Below, one piece after another: positions 26,124 through 33,707 of a stretch of DNA of 41,964 bases (within the stretch, counting starts at the first letter, position 1; every line of letters begins with the position of its first letter). A model generated the notes under the pieces. The model worked only from the letters and a program-made list of their open reading frames with translations, was not told the DNA's origin and made no database searches. The DNA comes from Streptomyces sp. TRM49041. Its GTDB lineage: Bacteria > Actinomycetota > Actinomycetes > Streptomycetales > Streptomycetaceae. Made by a program: the position numbers and the translations under genes. The stretch covers positions 1 through 41,964 of the forward strand of contig NZ_VSRY01000132.1 in assembly GCF_008271805.1 (NCBI RefSeq). The letters are read 5' to 3'.

Positions 26124-26244
26124 GGGAAGTCCCTTTCCTCGGTTTCTCAGTCATACGTTGACGTCACAGCACATAACGCGGGGGCCGTCGAGGTGGTTCC
26201 AGACACGGAAAAGCGCGTGACGTAACCCGTGTGGGTCGGTGAAC

Positions 26245-26682
26245 ATGGATGACATGTCCGGTCCTTATGTCATCCGTGGTTCGGTCTCCCTGCCGGAGGC
26301 CGAGCTGATGTGGCGTTTCTCCAGATCCTCAGGGCCGGGCGGACAGCACGTCAACACCAGCGACTCGCAGGTGGAGCTGCGCTTCGACCTGGCGCGTACG
26401 CAGGCGCTGCCTCCGGTGTGGAAGGAGCGGGCGCTGGAGCGGCTCGGGGGGCGGCTGGTCGGCGGGGTGCTCGTCGTGCGGGCGTCCGAGCACCGGTCGC
26501 AGTGGCGCAACCGGGAGACCGCGGCCGTGCGGCTGGCGTCCCTGCTGGCGGAGGCCACCGCTCCGCCGCCCAGGCCCCGGCGGGCCACGAAGATCCCGCG
26601 CGGTATCAACGAGCGGCGGCTGCGGGAGAAGAAGCACCGCGCCGAGACGAAGCGCACGCGTTCGGCCCGCGACTGGAGCTGA
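26245..26682 (+). CDS. arfB: Alternative ribosome-rescue factor (ArfB-like, GGQ hydrolase)
   Basis: A ~145-residue class I release-factor-like protein that hydrolyses peptidyl-tRNA on stalled ribosomes. The catalytic GGQ is in FSRSSGPGGQHVNTSDSQVEL. The C-terminal tail is basic and disordered (KIPRGINERRLREKKHRAETKRTRS), the part that enters the empty mRNA channel. There is no stop-codon recognition domain, in contrast to PrfA/PrfB. Three starts in frame are possible: GTG at 26239, ATG at 26245 and ATG at 26254. The second has GGG at fair spacing and is used here. It is divergent from terD. Confidence 0.88.
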   Translation: MDDMSGPYVIRGSVSLPEAELMWRFSRSSGPGGQHVNTSDSQVELRFDLARTQALPPVWKERALERLGGRLVGGVLVVRASEHRSQWRNRETAAVRLASLLAEATAPPPRPRRATKIPRGINERRLREKKHRAETKRTRSARDWS

Positions 26683-26727
26683 GCCGACGCGCCGCGGCGC
26701 CGTGCCGCCGCGGTCCTCCCACGTTCG

Positions 26728-27219
26728 TTACGCCAGATGGCGGTACTTGCCCCTGAAGTACGTCAGGGGGGCGCCCTGCGCGCTGGGGAGGGTGGCCGAC
26801 AGGACCCGGGCGATGACCAGGGTGTGGTCGCCGGCCTCCACACGCTGTTCCGTGCGGCACTCCAGTGTGGTGAGCGCGCCGCCGATGAGGGGGGCGCCCG
26901 TCAGCTCGCCGCGGGTGTACGGGATGTCCGCGAAGAGCAGGCGGTCGCTGATCCTGCCTTTCATGGCGAACCGGCCGGCGATGTGGCGCTGGCTCTCCGC
27001 CAGGACCGACACCGCCCACAGGGGCTGCTCCGCCAGCAGGTCGTCCATGCGGGAGTCGTTGCGCAGGCTCACCATCACCAGCGGCGGGTCCAGGGAGACG
27101 GACATGAACCCCGTCGCCGTCATGCCGACGTCCTCGTCCAGCGGGGGTTCCAGCGCCGTCACCAGGACGACTCCCGCGGCCAGCCGGGACATCGCCGCCC
27201 GGAACTCGTCGTTGCTCAC
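26728..27219 (-). CDS. Flavin reductase-like (FMN-binding split barrel) protein
   Basis: A 163-residue flavin reductase/HpaC-like protein expected to bind FMN and supply reduced flavin to a partner mono-oxygenase. Conserved features are FRAAMSRLAAGVVLVTA, GMTATGFMSVSLDPPLVMVSL, NDSRMDDLL, LWAVSVLAESQRHIAGRFA and LTYFRGKYRHL. The chosen GTG start (MSNDEFRAAM) matches the family N terminus; CATCCT lies 6 nt upstream as a possible -10. No partner oxygenase gene is in the window, so the acceptor is unknown. It ends convergent to arfB. Confidence 0.85.
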   Translation of the reverse strand: MSNDEFRAAMSRLAAGVVLVTALEPPLDEDVGMTATGFMSVSLDPPLVMVSLRNDSRMDDLLAEQPLWAVSVLAESQRHIAGRFAMKGRISDRLLFADIPYTRGELTGAPLIGGALTTLECRTEQRVEAGDHTLVIARVLSATLPSAQGAPLTYFRGKYRHLA

Positions 27220-27396
27220 CCCTTCAGGATGAGGCAGACGAGCGGCTGATACCTGGGTCCGAGTTGTTGGCAGCACACCGGGAACGCTAACCTCGCCCGC
27301 CACCCGGCCGCATCGGACCAGGGGACCAGCCGGGGCCACTCCGGTCCTAGGCCCCTGGGCGGTTTGCGTTCCGGAATCCTTTCGGAATCAACTACT

Positions 27397-27418
27397 CTCT
27401 GTGACTTGAGTCACAGAG
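27397..27418. promoter_or_regulatory. Perfect 10-bp-arm palindrome with CRP-type core, upstream of cdgB
   Basis: Left arm CTCTGTGACT (27397-27406), centre TG, right arm AGTCACAGAG (27409-27418). The core is TGTGA-N6-TCACA (27400-27404 and 27411-27415), identical to the enterobacterial CRP consensus and also fitting the GTG-N6-GNCAC form I recall for Streptomyces Crp. It lies 128 bp before the cdgB start codon. Regulation by Crp is inferred. Confidence 0.7.
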
Positions 27419-27429
27419 GGCGGTAATTG

Positions 27430-27444
27430 TTGACCCTGTGTACC
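27430..27444 (+). promoter_or_regulatory. Near-consensus BldD box upstream of cdgB
   Basis: TTGACCCTGTGTACC matches 8 of the 9 fixed positions of the published BldD motif (nTnACnC(A/T)GnGTnAn). As I recall, cdgB is a known direct BldD target in S. coelicolor, which supports the call. The site is 12 bp downstream of the CRP-type palindrome. Confidence 0.6.
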
Positions 27445-27545
27445 GAGTGCACAGCTCGCTGTGATTCAGTGGCCGTTGACACCGCAAGAGAAAGCCACGG
27501 ACACATCTGGAGTTGTTGCTGTCGAGGTCTCGGGGAGAGCGAACG

Positions 27546-29249
27546 ATGGAGACCGAGTCGGAGCCGTACGTCCGTCTTGCGACCCTGCGGCAGCTGCACC
27601 AGGTCGTCGCCAACCTGAACACGGCCCGCAGCCTGGCCGACACGCTGCAGACGGTCGCCGACGGTGTCATCACCGGACTCGGGTACGAGCTGGCCTGCGT
27701 CAATCTCGTCCGCCCCGACGGTGACCTGGTCGTCGCCGCCTTCGCCGGCAACGCCGCCGCGGAAGCCCTGATCACGGGGCGGGTCGGCTCCCGCCCCTCC
27801 TGGGACCGGCGGCTCCAGATGGGTGAGGGCTGGGGTGACCTGCGGTTCATCCCGCACACCGAGGGCTGGGTGCTGATAGACGACGACGTGCCGCAGTGGC
27901 ACACCGAGGGACCCGAGCCGCGCTTCGAGGACGAGTGGCACCCCCGCGACCGGCTCTACGCCCCCATGTACACCTCGGGCGGCCAGCGCGAGCTGCTCGG
28001 CGTCATCTCCGTCGACCGGCCCCGCAACGGCCGCCGCCCGGGCGCCTGGGGGCGTGAGGCCCTTCAGATGTACGCCTCCCAGTCCGCGATCGCGATCAGC
28101 AACGCCCGTTTGCGCGCGAACATGCAGCGGGCGCTCGTCCGGCTGGAGCGGGAACAGCAGGCGCTGCGGGCCAGTGAGGAGTCGTTCCGGCAGGCTTTCG
28201 AGTACGCGCCGTCCGGCATGGCCATCGCCGAGATGGGCGGCGACCAGCACGGGCGGCTGCTGCGCGCCAACGACGCGCTGTGCCGGCTCCTCGGCCGCCC
28301 CGCCGCCGTGATGCGCCGCTACTCCTTCGCGGACCTCGTCCACCCCGAGGACGTCGGCACGCTGCTGCGCACCTCCGCCGAGGGCGGCCGCGCCGAGCTG
28401 CGCCTGGCCCGCCGGGACGGCTCGTACGTCTGGGTGTCTCTGCGGAACTCCGTCGTCGCCGACACCGCCGACGGGCCCCGGTTCCTCCTCACGCACGTCG
28501 AGGACATCGAGGAGCGCAAGCGCCATGAGCTCCAGCTGAAACACCGCGCCTCGCACGACGCGCTGACCGGCCTGCCGAACAGCGCCGAGCTCCGCGCCCG
28601 GCTCAGCTCCCGGCTGTGCCCCCGCCCCGGCGGCCGGGTGACGTACGAGAACGGGCGCGAGTCCGGCACCCCGGGCGCCGCGTACGACGGGACGCCCAAC
28701 GGGTACGAGGCGAACGGGTACGAGACCAACGGGTACGAGTACGAGCACGCCTACCGCGCTGACGGCTTCGGCTTCGACCCGTCCGCGGCCGGCGGCCCTT
28801 ACGACAGCCATGTGCACGCCGTCGCCCCGGACGGCGAAGTCGACGACGGTACGAAGGGGCTCGCCGTCCTCTTCTGCGATCTCGACGGCTTCAAATCGAT
28901 CAACGACCGGTTCGGGCACCACACCGGTGACGCCGTGCTCATCGAGGTGGCCCGCCGCCTCACCGCAGGGGTCCGGGACGGCGACACGGTCGCCCGGCTC
29001 GGCGGCGACGAGTTCGTCGTCCTCGCCGACGGCCTGGGCGCCGCGGACGCCGCCGACCTGGCCGTACGCCTCCGCAACGGCATCATCCCGCCGATCCGGG
29101 TGGACGGCCGGGCGGTGCGCGTAGGGGCCAGCTTCGGCATCGGATGGGCGGAGTGCGGAATGTCCGTCGAAGAGGTGCTGAACTCCGCCGACCAGCGGAT
29201 GTACATGGAAAAGCGGTCCCGGGCCAAGGTGCACCGCCGGGCGGGGTAG
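27546..29249 (+). CDS. cdgB: GAF-PAS-GGDEF diguanylate cyclase (CdgB-like)
   Basis: A 567-residue cytoplasmic protein that should make cyclic di-GMP, the ligand of the developmental repressor BldD. GAF domain ~20-180, PAS/PAC ~185-320 (FRQAFEYAPSGMAIAEM to VEDIEERKR), GGDEF domain from HDALTGLPN onward. The active-site loop is intact (VARLGGDEFVVLADG) and an inhibitory RxxD I-site lies five residues upstream (RDGDTVARLGGDEF). The GGDEF domain contains an ~85-residue Gly/Tyr/Asn-rich insert (NGYEANGYETNGYEYEHAY) between its first helix and the LFCDLDGFKSIND strand. GGGGAGAG precedes the ATG at 27546, preferred to an in-frame TTG at 27513. Confidence 0.92.
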   Translation: METESEPYVRLATLRQLHQVVANLNTARSLADTLQTVADGVITGLGYELACVNLVRPDGDLVVAAFAGNAAAEALITGRVGSRPSWDRRLQMGEGWGDLRFIPHTEGWVLIDDDVPQWHTEGPEPRFEDEWHPRDRLYAPMYTSGGQRELLGVISVDRPRNGRRPGAWGREALQMYASQSAIAISNARLRANMQRALVRLEREQQALRASEESFRQAFEYAPSGMAIAEMGGDQHGRLLRANDALCRLLGRPAAVMRRYSFADLVHPEDVGTLLRTSAEGGRAELRLARRDGSYVWVSLRNSVVADTADGPRFLLTHVEDIEERKRHELQLKHRASHDALTGLPNSAELRARLSSRLCPRPGGRVTYENGRESGTPGAAYDGTPNGYEANGYETNGYEYEHAYRADGFGFDPSAAGGPYDSHVHAVAPDGEVDDGTKGLAVLFCDLDGFKSINDRFGHHTGDAVLIEVARRLTAGVRDGDTVARLGGDEFVVLADGLGAADAADLAVRLRNGIIPPIRVDGRAVRVGASFGIGWAECGMSVEEVLNSADQRMYMEKRSRAKVHRRAG

Positions 29250-29314
29250 TCCATACGGGGTAGGCTCGCCGGGGTCGGTGACGGCTGGCGAGCACGGATG
29301 AGGAGTGACCAGGG

Positions 29315-30289
29315 ATGGCTGCCGGTAACAACGGCAACGGCGCGGGCACGCCCGAGGACGACGACCCGTTCGGCTATTTGTACGCGGACGGCCAGGCGTC
29401 GGGTGCCCAGGGGCCGGGCGGCGGCCAGGGCGGCTACGGCTACCCGGGTCCCACCAGCGGTCAGCCGGGGCGCCCCCGGACCTCGTACAACCAGGTCAGG
29501 GCGGTCGGCGAGCGCCAGTACAACCAGGTGCCGCAGCAGCAGTACGGCCAGCAGCCCGCGCAGCCGCACGGCCAGCCGCACCCGCAGTACGCGGCACCCG
29601 AGACGTACCCGGGCGGCGCGCCCACCCGGCCGGTCCCCGCGCAGGGGCGCGGCGGTCGTGGTGGCGGCCCGAACACCAAGGGGCTGCTGATCGGCGCGGT
29701 CGTCGTGGTCCTGGTCGTCGTGGCGGGAATCACCGTGGCGGTTCTCACGAACACCGGCGGCGAGAAGAACGAGGCGGGGCCCTCCCCGACCGCGTCCGCC
29801 CCCCAGTCGGGGGACGCGTCCCCGTCCACCGATCCGTCCCCGTCCGCCTCGGCCCCCGTCGCGCTGCCCAAGCGGGACGCCGCCACGCTCCAGCTGACCG
29901 CGCCCGCCGTGCTCGGCACGGACGTGAAGGGCGCGAAGGGCGCCGGTGGCGCGTATGTGATGTTCAACGGCGTCGGCGGCGCGGCCAGTTGGCAGGTCGA
30001 GGTGCCGGAGGCCGGCGACTACACGCTGTACCTCACGTACAGCGTGCCCGGTAAGGACGCCAAGACATCGCTGACCGTCAACGACGGCAAGCCCCGCGAG
30101 ATCAACATGTCGAACTTCGCGAAGGCCGCCGAGGGCGACTGGGAGAAGGGCTGGACCAGGACCTACTCCTGGATCCGGCTGGAGAAGGGCCAGAACACCC
30201 TGAAGATGTCCTGCGAGCAGGACAACCAGTGCGAGGCGTACCTGGACCAGGTCTGGCTCAAGCAGGGCCAGCTCAGGGGCGACGGCTAG
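29315..30289 (+). CDS. Membrane-anchored protein with CBM-like extracellular domain
   Basis: A 324-residue protein. Residues 1-120 are a Gly/Gln/Pro/Tyr-rich cytoplasmic region (QVPQQQYGQQPAQPHGQPHPQY). One membrane helix lies at ~123-145. An S/P/T-rich linker follows, then an extracellular beta-sandwich domain (~190-320) with AYVMFNGVGGAASWQVEVPEAGDYTLYLTYS and LEKGQNTLKMSCEQDNQCEAYLDQVWL, which reads like a CBM6/CBM35 carbohydrate-binding module with two cysteines that may pair. It could tether or sense cell-wall or environmental glycans. It begins 65 bp after cdgB on the same strand and may be co-transcribed. Confidence 0.78.
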   Translation: MAAGNNGNGAGTPEDDDPFGYLYADGQASGAQGPGGGQGGYGYPGPTSGQPGRPRTSYNQVRAVGERQYNQVPQQQYGQQPAQPHGQPHPQYAAPETYPGGAPTRPVPAQGRGGRGGGPNTKGLLIGAVVVVLVVVAGITVAVLTNTGGEKNEAGPSPTASAPQSGDASPSTDPSPSASAPVALPKRDAATLQLTAPAVLGTDVKGAKGAGGAYVMFNGVGGAASWQVEVPEAGDYTLYLTYSVPGKDAKTSLTVNDGKPREINMSNFAKAAEGDWEKGWTRTYSWIRLEKGQNTLKMSCEQDNQCEAYLDQVWLKQGQLRGDG

Positions 30290-30371
30290 CGGCGACGGCC
30301 ACAGCAGGCCGTCCGGCGGCCCGGCCCCCGGCGATCACCGGGTCCGTCCCTTCCGTCGCGTTGACGGTGTG

Positions 30372-31310
30372 TCACGCCGCGGAGGCGTGCTCCCTCACCG
30401 TCACCCGCTCCAGCAGTTCCCCGTACCGGACGGGGTCGAACTCCCCTGCTGCCGGGGCGTGTACGGTCGCCGTCGCCAGCGCGGTGGCGCGGGCCAGCCG
30501 ATCCGGCCACGGCAGGCCCTCGACCAGGGCGGACAGGAGGCCGGCGACCACCGAGTCGCCCGCGCCCGTCGGGTTGCCGTTCACGCGGGCGGGCGGGGCG
30601 GCCTGCCAGATGCCCTCCGGGGTGACCGCGACGAGCCCGTCGGGTCCGTGCGAAGCGACGACCGCGTGCGCGCCGCGGCGGCGGGCGTCGCGGGTGGCGC
30701 GCAGCGGCTCGCGGGCGCCGGTCAGTGCGGCCAGCTCGTCGGCGTTCGGCTTGACGAGGTCGGGGCGGGCGGCGATGCCGCGGCGCAGCGGTTCGCCGCT
30801 CGTGTCCAGCAGGACCGGCACACCGGCGGCGCGGGCGCGGCGGACGAGCTCGGCGTACGCGCCGACGTGTATGCCGGGCGGGAGGCTGCCGCACAGGGCG
30901 ACCGCGTGGGCCTCGGCGAGCAGTTCCTCGTACGTGGCGACGAGCGCCGCCCACTCGGCGGGGGTGACGACCGGTCCCGGCTCGTTCAGCTGGGTGGTGT
31001 CGCCGGTCGCGGTGTCGACGACGGCGACGGTGCGGCGGGTGGTGCCGGTGGTGGGGACGAGCGCGTCCCGTACGGGCAGGGGCGCGAGGAGGCCGCGCAG
31101 GACGTCGCCCGTGGGGCCGCCCGCGAAGCCCGTGACGACCGTCTCGTGGCCGAGGGCGGCCAGCACACGGGCCGCGTTGACGCCCTTGCCGCCAGGGCGC
31201 TCCGCCACGTCGGTCACGCGGTGCGTGGTGTGCGGGGTGAACGCGGGCACCGTGTAGGTGAGGTCGAGCGCGGTGTTGAGCGTGACCGTGAGAATCAACG
31301 GTTCCAACAC
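30372..31310 (-). CDS. PfkB-family sugar kinase (1-phosphofructokinase/tagatose-6-P kinase type)
   Basis: A 312-residue kinase. The N-terminal LILTVTLNTALDLTYTV and the two glycines of RPGGKGVNAARVLAALG identify the FruK/LacC branch of the PfkB family; the ATP/anion-hole motif NGNPTGAGDSVVAGLL carries catalytic D252. VKPNADEL is also conserved. The substrate is a phosphorylated ketose: fructose 1-phosphate or tagatose 6-phosphate cannot be told apart here. Several starts are possible (GTG 31310, TTG 31307 and TTG 31298); the longest is given. No fruA or fruR is adjacent, while amino-sugar genes are, separated by a terminator. Confidence 0.82.
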   Translation of the reverse strand: MLEPLILTVTLNTALDLTYTVPAFTPHTTHRVTDVAERPGGKGVNAARVLAALGHETVVTGFAGGPTGDVLRGLLAPLPVRDALVPTTGTTRRTVAVVDTATGDTTQLNEPGPVVTPAEWAALVATYEELLAEAHAVALCGSLPPGIHVGAYAELVRRARAAGVPVLLDTSGEPLRRGIAARPDLVKPNADELAALTGAREPLRATRDARRRGAHAVVASHGPDGLVAVTPEGIWQAAPPARVNGNPTGAGDSVVAGLLSALVEGLPWPDRLARATALATATVHAPAAGEFDPVRYGELLERVTVREHASAA

Positions 31311-31386
31311 CCCCGTGAGTCGTGGACCGGTTTCCGGCTGGTGTCCGGCCGGGAAAATTTACGGTGCACGATCATGCCAAAAGGCG

Positions 31387-31418
31387 GGCGGCGGGCCCAG
31401 TCCCCCGGGCCCGCCGCC
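31387..31418 (-). terminator. nagA terminator
   Basis: Perfect 12-bp stem GGCGGCGGGCCC (31387-31398) / GGGCCCGCCGCC (31407-31418), 8-nt loop, 21 bp past the nagA stop. It separates nagA from pfkB. Confidence 0.82.
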
Positions 31419-31439
31419 TTACCGTAATGCGTTCGGAAA

Positions 31440-32657
31440 TCAGCCCAGTTGGGGCTCAACCACCCATTCGCCCCCGCGCATCACGCCCTTGAGGGTGAAT
31501 TCGGCGTCGAGGACGACCAGGTCGGCGTCCTTGCCGGGTTCGAGGGAGCCGATCCGGTCGTACAGGCCGAGCAGCTTCGCCGGGTTGGCGGAGATGGCCT
31601 GGACGATCGCCTCGACGGGCAGTCCGTCGACGGTCGCGGCGCGCTTGAAGGCGGTGTCGAGGGTGAGTGTGGAGCCGGCGATGGAGCCGCCCTCGACGAG
31701 CCGGGCGACGCCGTCCTTGACCTCCACCTCCAGGGGGCCGAGGTGATAGACGCCGTCGCCGAAGCCGGCCGCGTCCATGGCGTCGGTGATGAACGCGACG
31801 CGGCCGGGGCCCGCGTGATGGAACGCCAGCTCCAGGGCGGCGGGGTGCAGATGCGTACCGTCGTTGATCAGCTCGACGGTGACCCGCTCGTCCTCCAGGA
31901 GGGCGGCGATGGGGCCGGGGGAGCGGTGGCCGAGCGGGGGCATCGCGTTGTAGAGGTGCGTGGCGACGGTGGCGCCCGCGTCGATGGCCTCGACGGTCTG
32001 CTCGTACGTGGCGTCCGTGTGCCCGACGGCGGCGATGACGCCGTACTCGGCGAGGAGGCGTACGGAGTCGATGCCGCCCGGCAGCTCGGTGGCGAGGGTC
32101 ACCATGCGGGCCCGGCCGCGCCCCGCGTCGATCAGCTTGCGGACCTCGGCGGGGTCGGGGTCGCGCAGCAGGGCCTCGCTGTGGGCGCCCTTGCGGCACG
32201 GGGAGATGAACGGGCCCTCGAAGTGGATACCGGCGATGTCGCCCTGCTCGGCGAGTTCGGCGAGCTCGCCGGCGCGGTGGGCGAGGAAGTCCATGTCGCC
32301 GGTGACGGTCGACGCGACCAGGGTGGTCGTGCCGTGGAGGCGGTGGGTGCGGATGCCCTGGAGGACTTTTTCGAGGGTGCCGGAGGTGAAGGACGCGCCG
32401 CCGCCGCCGTGGTTGTGGATGTCGACGAAGCCGGGGACGAGCCAGTGGCCGGAGAGGTCGAGCGCCGGGGCGCCTGCGGCCGCGGTGCCTCCGGCGGTGG
32501 CGGCGGCGCCCGAGTGCCGCGGCGCGGCTGCGGTGGGTTCCGGCCCGGCCTCGGTGATCGTGCGGCCCTCGACGATCACCCGCCCGCCCTCGACGACGCC
32601 GCTCGGCAGCACCACGCGGGCGCCGGCGAGGACCTTGCGATCGGCGTGAACGGCCAT
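31440..32657 (-). CDS. nagA: N-acetylglucosamine-6-phosphate deacetylase
   Basis: A 405-residue amidohydrolase converting GlcNAc-6-P to GlcN-6-P plus acetate. Metal motif VPGFVDIHNHGGGG (HNH 81-83), E147 in HFEGPF, H213 (VGHTDAT), H234 (THLYNAM) and the catalytic D292 (FITDAMDA) are all present. An Ala-rich insert at ~40-66 is low-complexity and unlike most homologues. Its ATG overlaps the stop codon of the kinase gene by one base (TGATG), so the pair is translationally coupled. DasR control through a dre site upstream of the kinase gene is likely. Confidence 0.93.
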   Translation of the reverse strand: MAVHADRKVLAGARVVLPSGVVEGGRVIVEGRTITEAGPEPTAAAPRHSGAAATAGGTAAAGAPALDLSGHWLVPGFVDIHNHGGGGASFTSGTLEKVLQGIRTHRLHGTTTLVASTVTGDMDFLAHRAGELAELAEQGDIAGIHFEGPFISPCRKGAHSEALLRDPDPAEVRKLIDAGRGRARMVTLATELPGGIDSVRLLAEYGVIAAVGHTDATYEQTVEAIDAGATVATHLYNAMPPLGHRSPGPIAALLEDERVTVELINDGTHLHPAALELAFHHAGPGRVAFITDAMDAAGFGDGVYHLGPLEVEVKDGVARLVEGGSIAGSTLTLDTAFKRAATVDGLPVEAIVQAISANPAKLLGLYDRIGSLEPGKDADLVVLDAEFTLKGVMRGGEWVVEPQLG

Positions 32658-33595
32658 CAGGCGGATACCTCCAGGTCGGTGGCGAGCAGGTCCCAGGCGA
32701 GGAGCCCCGCGCCCAGGCAGCCGGCGGTGTCCCCGAGGGCCGCGGGCACGATGGTGGGCGGCTTCTGGAACGTGACGCGCTCCTCGACGGCGGCCCTGAG
32801 CGGTGTGAACAAGGTTTCCCCCGCCTCGGCGAGACCGCCACCGATGATCAGGGTGCCGGGGTCCAGCAGGGTGAGCGCCGTGACCAGCCCGTCGGCGAGC
32901 GCGTCGACCGCGCCACGCCAGACACGTACGGCGCGCTCGTCGCCCGACTCCACGGCCTTGGCGCAGTCGGCGGCGTCCGCGGCCGGGTCGCCGCTCGCCT
33001 CCGCCCACGCGCGGGTGACCGCGGCGGCGGACGCGAGGGTCTCCAGGCAGCCGCGCCGGCCGCAGCCGCAGTCGGGGCCGTCCGGGTGTACGACGATGTG
33101 GCCGATCTCGCCCGCGTACCCGTGCGCGCCCGCCTCGATGGCGCCGCCGATGCCGATGGCGCCCGCGATGCCGGTGCCGAGCGGCACGAACAGGAACCGG
33201 TCCGCGCCCCGGCCCGCGCCGACACGCCCCTCGGCGAGCCCGCCGCTGCGTACGTCGTGGCCGAGGGCGACGGGCAGTCCGCCGAGCCGCACGCTCAGCA
33301 GGGAGCGCAGCGGTACGTCCCGCCAGCCGAGGTTCGCGGCGTACACGGCGACGCCGTCGTCGGGGTCGACGATGCCGGGTACGGCGATCCCGGCGGCCTC
33401 CGCCCGTACGCCGTACCGCTCCTCGCCGTGGGCGAGCAGCTCTGCGGCGAAGCCGAGGATCGAGGTCACGACGGCGTCCGGGCCGCGCTCGCGGCCCGTG
33501 GCGCGCCGCGCCTCGTACAGCAGTGCCCCGTCGGCTCCGACCAGGGCGGCCTTCATGCCGGTGCCGCCCACATCGAGGGCGATGACGTGTCTCAC
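32657..33595 (-). CDS. nagK: ROK-family sugar kinase (N-acetylglucosamine kinase-type)
   Basis: A 312-residue ROK kinase. ATP-binding DVGGTGMKAALV, catalytic D114 (ALGHDVRSG), E163/H166 (AGEIGHIV) and the zinc motif CGCGRRGCLETLAS with C176, C178 and C183 are intact. No N-terminal winged helix is present, so it is an enzyme and not a ROK repressor. Coupling with nagA suggests that it phosphorylates GlcNAc or a related N-acetylhexosamine; glucose is not excluded. The start is a GTG. The dre element lies 28 bp upstream of it. Confidence 0.86.
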   Translation of the reverse strand: MRHVIALDVGGTGMKAALVGADGALLYEARRATGRERGPDAVVTSILGFAAELLAHGEERYGVRAEAAGIAVPGIVDPDDGVAVYAANLGWRDVPLRSLLSVRLGGLPVALGHDVRSGGLAEGRVGAGRGADRFLFVPLGTGIAGAIGIGGAIEAGAHGYAGEIGHIVVHPDGPDCGCGRRGCLETLASAAAVTRAWAEASGDPAADAADCAKAVESGDERAVRVWRGAVDALADGLVTALTLLDPGTLIIGGGLAEAGETLFTPLRAAVEERVTFQKPPTIVPAALGDTAGCLGAGLLAWDLLATDLEVSA

Positions 33596-33622
33596 GGGAG
33601 ACAGTGTCGCCCGAGCGGCGTG

Positions 33623-33638
33623 AAAGGTCTAGTCCACT
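33623..33638. promoter_or_regulatory. dre site (DasR operator) upstream of nagK-nagA
   Basis: On the plus strand AAAGGTCTAGTCCACT; on the minus strand AGTGGACTAGACCTTT. It matches the dre consensus AGTGGTCTAGACCACT at 13 of 16 positions with one deviation inside the central ten bases. It sits just upstream of the GTG start, where a repressor would block transcription. As I recall, nagKA is a known DasR target. Confidence 0.75.
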
Positions 33639-33707
33639 TGTCCGGGCTGTTGGCGCAACATACGAATCGGATGATCGGTGGGGCGATCAGGGAGGGTCAG
33701 GAGAGGG

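Noticed and set aside
27400..27415. Reading the cdgB palindrome as a BldD site
   Set aside because: The spacing between AC and GT is 4 nt and not the 5 nt of the BldD motif. The CRP-type reading fits exactly and a better BldD match lies just downstream.
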